Of a stretch of DNA of 64,000 bases, positions 49,901-64,000 are shown one piece after another. The stretch is taken from assembly GCA_023630585.1 (NCBI GenBank), contig CM042560.1, positions 11,148,501 to 11,212,500 of the forward strand. Direction: 5' to 3'. The notes under the pieces were generated by a model. That model was not told the DNA's origin and searched no databases. It was given only the letters and a program-made list of their open reading frames with translations. The stretch's first letter is position 1; every line of letters begins with the position of its first letter. Both the position numbers and the translations under genes were made by a program. The DNA comes from Cranoglanis bouderius. Lineage: Eukaryota > Chordata > Actinopteri > Siluriformes > Cranoglanididae.

Positions 49901-51964
49901 TTAGGAATTTGTTGCCATTAACTCTCAATATGAAGTTCAAAGAGCTGTCACTGCCAGTAAAGCAAGCCATCATTAGGCTGGAAAATTAAAAAAAAAAAAA
50001 AAAAAAAAACCTCAGAGAGATAGCAAAAACATTATGTGTGGCCAAATCAACTATTTGGTACAATCATGAACAAAAGAACACACTGGTGAGCTCAGAAACA
50101 CCAAAAAAAAAAAGGCCTGGAAGAACATGGAAAACAAGTGTGGTGGATGACAGAAGAATTCTTTGCCAGTTGGCCAGATGAAGAACATCCTCCAGGAGGT
50201 AGGCGTATCTCTGCCAAAGTCAACAATCAAAAGAAGCCTTCGCCAGAGTAAATACAGAGGGTGTACCACAAGATGTAAACCACTGGTAAGCCTCAAACCC
50301 AGGAAGACCAAATTACAGTTTTTGATTAAAAAAACATCTTAAAAAGCCTGTACAATTCTGGAACAACATCCTATGGAGAGATGAGACAAATATCTACGTG
50401 TAGCAGAATGATAGGAAGAGAAGAGTATGGAGAAGGGAAGGAACTGCTCATGATTTGAAGCACACCACTTTATCCCATGGCGTGGGCGTGAACGGCTGCC
50501 AGTGGAACCGGTTCTGTTGTATTTATTGATGATTTGACTGCTGAGAAAAGTAGAAGCATTCATTCTGAAGTGTACAGAGCGATATTATGCTCACATTCAG
50601 CCAAATGCTTTAAAACTCATTGGATGGAGCAGATGGACAAATGACCTGAAGCGTCCTTCAAGAGCAATCCACGATTTTTTTTTTTTTTTTTTAAAGCAAA
50701 GAAGAGGAATGTTCAGTAATGGCCAAGTCAGTCACCTGACTTGAATCCAACTGAGCTGCAGGGAGGCAAAACTGAAGACAAAACACCCCAAGAACAAACA
50801 AGAAGTGAAGACAGCAGCAGTAAAGCCCTGGCAGATCATCACCAGGGATGAAACCCAGAGTCTGGTGATGTCTATGGATTCCAGACTTTGCAACCAAGTA
50901 TTAAAAATGACAATTTAATTTATGATTGTTAGCAATTACTTTTGGTCAACATGTATACAAATTGCAATAATTCCCACAATGTTCATCCAATCTGGATGTA
51001 AATCCACTTAAACTAAAGCTGAAAGTCTGCACTTGCAGCTCATTATTTAATTTCAACTCCAATATACTGTGATCGACAGCTAAAATAACAAACATTTTGT
51101 CAACGTCGAAATATTTATGGACCTAAATGTACATGCGTACAGCAGACATGCAATGGTGTGTGGAAGTCGCTTTATGGAAGCATCTCCTGAAAGCGTAGCA
51201 TCTCCGAGTCTGCAGATGGGGTGTATTGTAAATGAGAGCTGCAGAGCCATACTTAAAATCACCCGACTTCTGCAGTTCTTCCTGGCAGATAACATCGTTT
51301 TGGTAAGCTCAAATTCAGTATAATGGTTCTTATTCTCTGCTGTAAAGCGCATGACCTACATTTACATAATAAACCTGAATTCAATTTTATGACACAATAA
51401 CATCATGATGTCCAATTGTATTTCTTATTTTGGGGTTTGTATTGATTTTTTTTATTTTTTTATTATGAAGAATACATACTGAAACAACAGCGCTGCAGTG
51501 ACAGGTCAGTATTCTGCTCTCTCAAATGAATTCCCCTGAAAATATGTCATTAAAAAAATAGGAAAAACCCTGTGTAAATGTTAAGGTGACTTTAATACCC
51601 ACAGAACATTAGAGATTATGTCATGGAGAAAAATAAGTCGATATCAGGTGTCATGACATTCTCCTGGTTATATATTATTATCATTATACATGTTCATTAA
51701 TAATAATAATAACAAAAAAAATTAAACAATATATGATATATGATAGCACTTTATCAATAAAATTAAATAAAATTAATGCAGTTAAATGCAGGGGAAAACA
51801 TTTTTTTGCTATTAAAATCAGTGTATATTTGTCCTCATCCTGCATACTGAAGTGTGAGGGGATTTATACTGTACTACATTATTAGTGTAAAACACATCAG
51901 GTAAATATGATGAGTTCCAGCCTCCTGATACAGTGAGTGTCCCATCTGGACACAAGCACTGACC

Positions 51965-52003
<39 letters not shown>

Positions 52004-52177
52004 CGCCTCCATCCGCTCAGGCCACTTTTATTCCCTGACTGTTCCACTCACCTCCTTCTCTTTCTGTCTCTGTCTCTCTGGGATTTTCCGACTGTTCAGG
52101 AGGATCACATAGAGCAAAGCCGCTATCCAGAACACAGCAGCCGCAGCTAACGCCAGCTTTCGGGAGAGCTTCTTCAT
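28787..52177 (-). CDS. galnt14: Polypeptide N-acetylgalactosaminyltransferase 14 (complete gene, 15 coding exons)
   Basis: GALNT14 starts mucin-type O-glycans by moving GalNAc from UDP-GalNAc to Ser/Thr in the Golgi. Joined exons total 1647 nt, 548 residues (human 552), with every splice phase matching. Layout: cytosolic MKKLSRK, signal-anchor helix at residues 8-27, short stem, catalytic domain about 100-410, ricin-type lectin domain about 412-548. Mn-binding DxH is Asp198-Ser-His200 (FLDSHCEV), with His332 in RVGHVFR and WGGENFE at 304-310. WDDLLDEFEEKNYLN and AFNQRESERIPSNRA identify GALNT14; some core blocks look closer to GALNT16, its nearest paralogue. Oddity: the conserved Ala-Gly-Gly in subdomain B reads Pro280-Gly-Gly. 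The gene spans 23 kb, mostly transposon-filled introns. Confidence 0.95.
29137..29240. mobile_element. Short fish MITE-like repeat
   Basis: ccatgtggggaccagccaaatgtcccc at left and ttgtggggacatttggtcccca at right form a GGGGAC-type inverted repeat often seen in fish genomes. It lies in galnt14 intron 14. Confidence 0.5.
29677..29796 (-). CDS. galnt14: galnt14 coding exon 14
   Basis: EWIYTHGQQIRQQHVCLSVS and QILLVPCNISDSKQ. Middle lectin repeat with its Cys pair. Confidence 0.92.
30409..30717 (+). mobile_element. tRNA-derived SINE
   Basis: The head ggtggtagctcagtggttaa carries a Pol III A box and ggtcgtgagttcaaatccc a B box, spaced as in a tRNA. The body ggcacttgagcaaggccctt is common in fish SINEs and the tail is simple. 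It lies in galnt14 intron 13, antisense to the gene. Confidence 0.85.
31364..31926 (+). mobile_element. Non-autonomous CAGTACTGTGC element, copy 2
   Basis: 563 bp, ends CAGTTCTGTGCAAAAG and CTTTTGCACAGGACTA inside TA. Same orientation and interior as copy 1, with a poly-C expansion at 31388. Confidence 0.85.
31998..32078. mobile_element. 81-bp hAT MITE with perfect target duplication
   Basis: Ends CAGTGGTTCTTAACCT / AGGTTAAGAATCGCTG, flanked on both sides by CTTTAGGG (31990-31997, 32079-32086). This is a hAT-type insertion in galnt14 intron 13. Confidence 0.85.
32700..33010 (+). pseudogene. Degenerate Ty3/gypsy integrase region
   Basis: Frame pieces resemble a gypsy integrase core: ILSESQGLRTTLVITDGLSS, then in another frame AMETVERIFREVFRYNDMSK followed by DTVS. 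The pattern 'LP-S-G-T-LV--DR-S ... AMETA---FR-G-P-D-VSDRG' is typical, but frameshifts and stops abound. Neighbouring DNA (32290-33850) may belong to the same relic. Confidence 0.55.
34033..34790 (-). pseudogene. Reverse-transcriptase-type retroelement relic
   Basis: The minus strand reads MNMLVKSSEPEAQSP and FIDNCTVIAESVPVARGILK (34530-34680), then YQHGTLP-type text: MHQHGTLPTVIWPLLLDPFS and RWYLRRCLGLLRNLSSITLY (34190-34353). This matches the C-terminal half of an RT protein that is multicopy in fish, with frame damage. It lies antisense to the gypsy relic beside it. Confidence 0.55.
35146..35281 (-). CDS. galnt14: galnt14 coding exon 13
   Basis: Start of the lectin domain: VIQQRQNCLEAQQAEGQDV and MLAPCISTKTANQ. 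Confidence 0.92.
35435..35518 (-). CDS. galnt14: galnt14 coding exon 12
   Basis: IRGRQELRKSLKCKSFQWYL then DNVYPEL, the end of the catalytic domain. Donor GTGAGT. Confidence 0.95.
36090..36182 (-). CDS. galnt14: galnt14 coding exon 11
   Basis: NTRRTAEVWMDEFKIFYFSA then RPAARGKTYG. Donor GTGAGT inside GAGTGA. Confidence 0.96.
37116..37242 (-). CDS. galnt14: galnt14 coding exon 10
   Basis: ISFRVWMCGGSLEIVPCSRV followed by GHVFRKKHPYIFPDGN. Donor GTAAGA. Confidence 0.97.
37630..37733 (-). CDS. galnt14: galnt14 coding exon 9
   Basis: TPVLPGGLFVINKSWFNHLG to MDIWGGENF. The Pro in PGG replaces the family's Ala. Confidence 0.96.
37734..39363. other. galnt14 intron 8
   Basis: AT-rich and otherwise plain; holds the short MITE at 38261-38501. 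Confidence 0.5.
38261..38501. mobile_element. Short Tc1-derived MITE
   Basis: 241 bp with inverted ends (cttgaaagtttgtgaaccctt / aagggttcacaaactttc). The ends match the 620-bp element at 57984-58603, of which this is a deletion derivative. Confidence 0.8.
39364..39448 (-). CDS. galnt14: galnt14 coding exon 8
   Basis: FDWSLHFKWEQLSAEKRAKR then NPTEPI. Donor GTAGGT; reading on would give a stop, which fixes the boundary. Confidence 0.95.
39637..39724 (-). CDS. galnt14: galnt14 coding exon 7
   Basis: DPSCIASPVIDIINMDSFAY, matching the PVIDII strand of the family. Confidence 0.93.
40576..40697 (-). CDS. galnt14: galnt14 coding exon 6 (DxH motif)
   Basis: LIRSRVRGADAAEAE...FLDSHCEVNKDWLPP. Holds the metal-binding Asp198 and His200. 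Donor GTACTG. Confidence 0.97.
40698..42650. other. galnt14 intron 5
   Basis: No gene or clear transposon recognised. Open frames such as 40849-41271 on the plus strand have no protein-like features. Confidence 0.45.
42651..42716 (-). CDS. galnt14: galnt14 coding exon 5
   Basis: NDCLFLTKLPKVKCLRNKRRE. Donor GTAGGC. Confidence 0.94.
42922..42989 (-). CDS. galnt14: galnt14 coding exon 4
   Basis: VLNRTPVHLIHEIILVDDFS, the canonical LVDD stretch. Confidence 0.96.
43755..45075 (-). mobile_element. Tc1-like element in galnt14 intron 3
   Basis: 1321 bp between TA dinucleotides. Inverted ends begin CAGTTGTAATCAAAATTATT / AATAATTTTGATTGCAACTG. Confidence 0.9.
44088..44757 (-). pseudogene. Frameshifted Tc1 transposase
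   Basis: The N-terminal part (44485-44757) reads GRGRNRKLSTAVTRCLRRQV and SVSTVWRVLNTEGFYARTSR. The C-terminal part in another frame (44088-44339) reads MLWGCFTSSGTGNL, TFQQDSDPKHTSK and SQSPDF, where homology ends before the Glu block. Inactive. Confidence 0.85.
45466..45564 (-). CDS. galnt14: galnt14 coding exon 3
   Basis: Start of the catalytic domain: SIVITLHNEARSTLLRTLR, including the UDP-binding FHNEA-type motif with Leu for Phe. Confidence 0.95.
45565..47832. other. galnt14 intron 2
   Basis: AT-rich left part. 47020-47345 is less AT-rich and looks repeat-like, with an open minus frame (AVWEIILNARTLARGPGTLL) that I cannot assign. Confidence 0.4.
47833..48002 (-). CDS. galnt14: galnt14 coding exon 2
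   Basis: Residues 43-98, stem region with WDDLLDEFEE and AFNQRESERIPSNRALKDTR. Donor GTAGGC. Confidence 0.95.
48003..49595. other. galnt14 intron 1, 3' part
   Basis: No recognised element or coding sequence. Confidence 0.4.
49596..51129 (+). mobile_element. Degenerate Tc1-like element in galnt14 intron 1
   Basis: About 1534 bp. Left end tggtccataaatatctggac, right end aaatatttatggacc, in inverted orientation, with secondary inverted words (agtgcagactttcagctt / agctgaaagtctgcact). The plus strand holds a decayed transposase from about 49910 to 50900. A second fragment of this family lies at 1386-1620. Confidence 0.8.
51130..52051. other. galnt14 intron 1, 5' part
   Basis: AT-rich with a (GT)n tract at 51969-52001. 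No element recognised. Confidence 0.45.
52052..52177 (-). CDS. galnt14: galnt14 coding exon 1
   Basis: Residues 1-42, containing the whole signal anchor (LALAAAAVFWIAALLYVILL). Donor GTGAGT. Confidence 0.93.
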
Positions 52178-52353
52178 TTTCTGTCCTCTGGTCGAACTGG
52201 ATCATCCCTTCATCTCATCCCCTCATCCTACAGGAGTCTGACGCTGCGCGCTGAACGAGAACCGCTCTGCTGTGTGGAACGCCAAAAGGTTCAAAAACAA
52301 TCACTGTGTAGAGGCGGATGTATACACCACCCTCCCTCTCTCCCTCAGTCCCC

Positions 52354-52394
<41 letters not shown>

Positions 52395-52539
52395 CACCAC
52401 CCACCTCTCTTCCACCCCCAACAACCCAAATTTGTCCAAACTTCTGGAACTTGTGAACTAGTAAAATAAAGTTTAATTTGTATTTTATATATGCCAACGA
52501 AACGGCATTGCATAGATTTATTTGTTTGTTTTTACTCAA

Positions 52540-53120
52540 TCGAAAAAGTCTGTAGGAGAGGTTTAACTTGGTTGGTCCTTCCTGCATACAAAAATACCTG
52601 CTTCTGCTGGAGTAAACTGTCAAATTTAACAGGTGTTCGCAAACACGAACATATTACTCCTGTTTTAATGTCTTTACATTGGCTCCCAGTCCGCTTTAGA
52701 ACTGATTTTAAAGTGCTTTTGCTTGTCTTTAAATGTTTAAACGGCCTTGCCCCCTCTTACCTGTCTGATGTGTTGGGTGAACACCATTCATTGAGAACTC
52801 TGAGGTCTACCAACCAGAGGTTGTTCCAAAGTCAAAGTTAAAATCTAGGGGTGATCGCGCTTTTGCCATAGCCGCACCTAAACTCTGGAACAGTTTACCA
52901 TATCCATATTAGAACTGCACCAACATTACATATTTTTAAATTAAAGTTAAAAATGTATCTCTTCACTATAGCCTATGACTTATGACTATGCCTGTGATGT
53001 CCTTTGTTGTTGTCCTTGTGATGTATTTGTACTTTGTGCATTTATAAGTCTTTTTAGAACATTGTACAGCACATTGGTCAACTGTGGTTGTTTCTAATTA
53101 TGCCTTATAAATAAATTGAG
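52540..53120 (+). mobile_element. L2-like LINE, 5'-truncated 3' end
   Basis: The plus strand encodes the C-terminal tail of an L2/CR1-type RT protein: HITPVLMSLHWLPVRFRTDF, KVLLLVFKCLNGLAPSYLSD, then in a shifted frame AFAIAAPKLWNSLP. The 3' end is gtacagcacattggtcaact...ataaataaa. It lies about 360 bp upstream of the galnt14 start, between galnt14 and the flvcr1 3' end. Confidence 0.85.
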
Positions 53121-56100
53121 ACATTTTATTCACCAGGTAATAAAAATTATGCAAATACTTCTGCAACAGTGTTTTTAGTGTATTTGTTAACTGTGTACAA
53201 AATAACCTAATAAAAATAAATAAATAAATAAATAAATACAGTGTACAGAAAGCAATAGCTTTAGTAGAAATAGTGGGGAATACTGATTGTTTTTTTCTTG
53301 CACATTAGCTTTACTTAATAATTAAAACTAGAACACCACAATGCATTTATGTATATATTTTTTAACATCTTATATTGTTTTGAATGGTTACAAAACTGGG
53401 AACAGCGTCTTGGCACAGTTGTAGAACGCCCTAATAGCATCCGATACTCCATTTTGTAAATGCTCAAAAAAAAAGAAAAAGACCTTTTCTATTATCTACT
53501 GTAGCTAGGAGTTATGGAAGGATGTTAGATACACCAGTTACCAGGCTGATCCATTTGTGGATGATGACGTGGCCAAGAGATTCAAAATACACCTCTAACT
53601 GACCAAACAGATGCAGACATGTAAGGTCTAAAATACTGCAGTAAAATGAGAGATATCTGCTGTACATATGATCATTAGCCACATTAACAGATGCTACCTT
53701 GGAAAATGATTGTTTTCTTTATTTATAAAGTGTTGAACAAATGAGCATACCAACAGATGCCCTACTGCAAAACCAAAAGCACAGTTAGTACATTCAGAAG
53801 AAGAAGTCCAAAATAACGCTGATAAGACACAGACCCCCCGTCAAAAACAACCCTCTCAACAGCCATAGTTACTTTATTAGCTAAAGTTAGATGGCCTCTT
53901 GGAGGCCAGAGAGATCGAGTCATCATTACTGCAGACTTCATTTACACAATTCGACCCAGAAGGGATCACACTGCGATCTGAACAGCAAAGTCTGGCAAAG
54001 AAGCTCTTACAAACATTTTTCAAAATGTCAGAAAGGCTTCAACTACATCAAAAACAAGCATGTTCTGTCTGAAAGATTCACGCCCTCTGTACCGTCCGTG
54101 ACACGATGGGGACATGCCACTGATTCGTAACGGGAAAGTCGGTGACAGTGTTTTACAACAGTTCTGAATCCTCAGGCTAGTTTCCAGAGGTTTGCATCAC
54201 AGCAACCTGAATACACGAACATCAATAAGATAACAGAATGAAGGTGGAGTCGCGAACAAAGCTGCAGTGTGATCGTTCTGAGTAGTGCACTTTGCTCACA
54301 TGAGCATATTACACTGCAAAGTAATAAACAACAAGCCATCAAACTGACATAAACATGCAGTTGTTGATGATACAAAATCTAGATCTGAAAAGAAATACTA
54401 AACACACTGTTACCAAAGTGTCCTTTCCCATGTACCACATTTCTGAGGTAAAAAAAAAAAAAAAAAATTTCCATAAAACAAAATTACACAACTTTAGAAC
54501 CAACAACAGTACAGTTGTGCTGTTTTACACGATGGAACAGTCCATTCTTTACCACATGGCTGCTGCTACTGACCCACTAACTCCAGTTATGCTTTTGCTA
54601 TTTCACAGCAGAATCACAGAGAATCCTAATGTCTCTCGTTAGATCATGATTGTTCATGAATATTAAAACAGGTGCCATAGGCTTCTTTGTATATTTAAGT
54701 CCGGACCACACTCTTGTGCAGTAGTAGAGTTCATGCTAGAATTTATTCTAACATGTTTTGTATTGGCTCAGAAGTAACATACGCAAAGGCACGGTGTAAA
54801 AAAGAGGAAGTGAACATCATGATGTTAAAAGGAATGTCGTAATTGTGCGGCCTTTAGTTGCCAAGTAGTCTGCTAGCTGAACACACTGACGGCTTTGAAC
54901 TTTACTTAATTACATTTTTTTACACGTCACATTATTTACATTATCATGTAAAGCTACTCGACGTGCAAGGGTTAGCGTTTCTCAGCATCCCTCAGCTACC
55001 ACGACTACGCCATAATCATCTCCTTCACAGTGACCGTGGTTGATGTTTTATGCTTCATGTAAGGTGGGAAAATCCTGTGCTCTGCTTTACAGATGCCTGG
55101 TTGAGAAGCACTGAACGCAGCACTGATTTGTGCTTTAACTGCTCGGCCATCATGGGCATTTATCTTGCTGATTTAACTCAATGCATGGACAAAAATATGG
55201 AAAACAATAATAATCACAAGACGTTAAAAAGCATTAGGTAGGGATGGGGAAAAGAAACCTAAATGTTATAAAAATAAACTAGTCGGGAATAAGTATTGGC
55301 TACTTTACCACTTAACTATCTAGTGCCATTAACAACAACAACATTAATAACTAATTCATTAATAATTATTTATTCTTCTTCAGACTGCACACACGTCAGG
55401 ATCTCGCAGGACAAAACAAATAAAAATGTCAGTCAGGGTTTTTATTTAAATGTACAGTTTTAAAGAACAGCTCATGGACGTTTGTGGAGAGGGTCCTAAC
55501 AACAAACACCTCAAAACCTGCAGACTTGAAACTAGACCTAAATGTTCAGAAAAGCTACACAGAATCTGGCAGCGCTGCTCACGCAGTAAATTTCGGTATA
55601 TGAATCGTCATTGTCTTCCTGAGCTCCAAAAATAAAACCGCATTTCCGTACACTAGAAATTTTGTTTACAGAGCCGATGAAGTTGGAGTGCTGCGCATCT
55701 CTGTTGGGTCTCCAAAAATAATCACTAAATCAATTAAAAATATATATATATTAACTTGTACGTTCATTGCTTGTGTCATCATCACGGACAATCATACAGT
55801 CGTAATAATGAAACGCTGCTTAAAGAAACCCAGAAGCACTCCGAGTGCATCCGGCTTTATAACAGAATCTGATCACATGTCCAGTGAACGTTTCTGATCG
55901 TTCTGGAATGGAACAAACCCAAATCTAAAGTCAATCTGATCAAATATTATTAGACAGCTGTTGTTGTCAACTGTAAATAACAGTTGGTTGATATGGGAAG
56001 GACATCGCTGCTTTGCAGCAGTTAGATAGAAAGCTTTCCAGAAGTTTCCACAGAATTAATGTTATATAACTAAAGTTATATAATTTAAAAATAAATAAAT

Positions 56101-56439
56101 AAATACAACTTAAGCTGTTATAATTTGTGAATTAAAAATGCTGTCTTTTTCCAGCAGCTGTTCCCCCCCCCCCGGACCGCCCCGTTTTCCAGGTCAAATA
56201 AATAAGTAAATTCCTTTCTGGTGCAGACCATGCCCACTTCCGGTTTACATCCGAATGTGAAAACAGATACGAATATTTTGAGCACTAAACAGATTCAGAT
56301 ACAGAAATACAGATAATGGCATTAAAGCTGAGCAGTTTGAACAACAGTACAATAACACCACAGAAAATTCAAGTAAGCTGGGTTGGGTTTGCGAGGACAA
56401 TGAGGTGGAGGTGGAGCACAGTCTCTGGTTTCAGTGGGC
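53121..56439. other. flvcr1 3' UTR candidate and intergenic DNA
   Basis: No transposon or second gene recognised. Sequence directly 3' of the flvcr1 stop is largely non-repetitive, and an AATAAA in gene sense occurs near 53718, so a long 3' UTR is possible but unproven. A (TAAA)n tract lies at about 53213-53238. Confidence 0.35.

Positions 56440-63450
<7,011 letters not shown>

Positions 63451-63487
<37 letters not shown>
63451..63487. repeat. (AG)n microsatellite at flvcr1 exon 2 acceptor
   Basis: About 18 AG units; reads CT in gene sense, forming the pyrimidine tract of exon 2. Confidence 0.95.
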
Positions 63488-63492
<5 letters not shown>

Positions 63493-63894
63493 GGGGGGCC
63501 TTGAATATGCGATTCATTCATTCACATCACATCACTCTTTACAACAACATTTCACTTTAACTTCATCAGGATTGCACCTCAGGAGGTTTCTATTTTGCAC
63601 TTTATACACAAAATCACCAAGCTAAGCAACGCTTTAAGCTATACTTGATTACAATATTAAATAAATAAATAAATAAACAAATAAACAATAAACCAAACAT
63701 ACCTACATATACATTTTTCAACACCTAGAATATGGACTAAAATGCACCACTTTTCACTAATGCACCACTAATTTGTCTTTTCGCTATCCGTTCACTTTTG
63801 GTATATATTTCTTTTTTATGTCCACAGTTCTTGTGTTGTAAATATAGCATTAAGTACTGAACAACTGGAAACTGGACAGTTGAAGATTAAAAAA

Positions 63895-64000
63895 GGTTGC
63901 CTGGCATTTTCCCAGTCTTCATCTGTCCAGATTCCTGTTCTCGGCTGACAGGAGTGGAACCTGATGTGGCCTTCTGCTGTTGTAGCCCATCCACCTCAAG
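63895..64000. mobile_element. Start of a common fish repeat (cut by window edge)
   Basis: agattcctgttctcggctga and aggagtggaacctgatgtgg, then tagcccatcc; matches the outer repeat at 27700-27787. Confidence 0.7.

Noticed and set aside
49961..50010. CRISPR-like or other prokaryotic features in the window
   Set aside because: No direct-repeat/spacer pattern exists; the sequence is eukaryotic, and regular repeats are micro- and minisatellites.
53891..54130. Small plus-strand frame opposite the flvcr1 3' region
   Set aside because: No known homology and no supporting splice signals; likely 3' UTR antisense.

Overview
This is a piece of nuclear DNA from a ray-finned (teleost) fish. It holds four intron-containing protein genes, all on the minus strand, spread through introns and intergenic DNA packed with Tc1-like transposons, short non-autonomous elements, a tRNA-derived SINE, retroelement relics and long microsatellites. 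The very heavy Tc1 load would fit a catfish-type genome, but I cannot name the species from the sequence.

Layout, left to right (all genes read right to left). (1) 362-588: first coding exon of ehd3, start codon plus P-loop; the rest lies beyond the left edge. (2) 5343-13606: complete angel2, 9 coding exons, 548 residues predicted, with an LTR-like block, a hAT-type MITE and two related 11-bp minisatellite arrays in its introns. (3) 13.7-28.6 kb: a gene-free transposon graveyard with two same-length (1567 bp) Tc1-like elements. The left copy is broken by three stops; the right copy has an uninterrupted 338-residue DDE transposase whose last two acidic residues are 35 residues apart. (4) 28787-52177: complete galnt14, 15 coding exons, 548 residues, whose introns carry a SINE, MITEs, a degenerate Ty3/gypsy integrase piece, an antisense reverse-transcriptase relic and nested Tc1 elements. 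(5) 52.5-53.1 kb: the 3' end of an L2-like LINE between galnt14 and flvcr1. (6) 56440-63449: exons 2-10 of flvcr1; exon 1 lies beyond the right edge.

I derived exon limits by reading GT/AG splice sites and checking that codon phases join. Every junction in the three multi-exon genes is phase-consistent and the summed lengths match the known vertebrate proteins. The genes share no pathway: endosomal recycling (ehd3), RNA end processing (angel2), Golgi O-glycosylation (galnt14), and heme/choline transport (flvcr1). Their interest as a group is positional: galnt14 and ehd3 are neighbours on human 2p23, angel2 and flvcr1 are neighbours on human 1q32, and here the two pairs are interleaved. I found no new biological system. 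The best leads are the intact DD35E Tc1 element, the paired intronic minisatellites of angel2, and an Ala-to-Pro change in a conserved GALNT motif.
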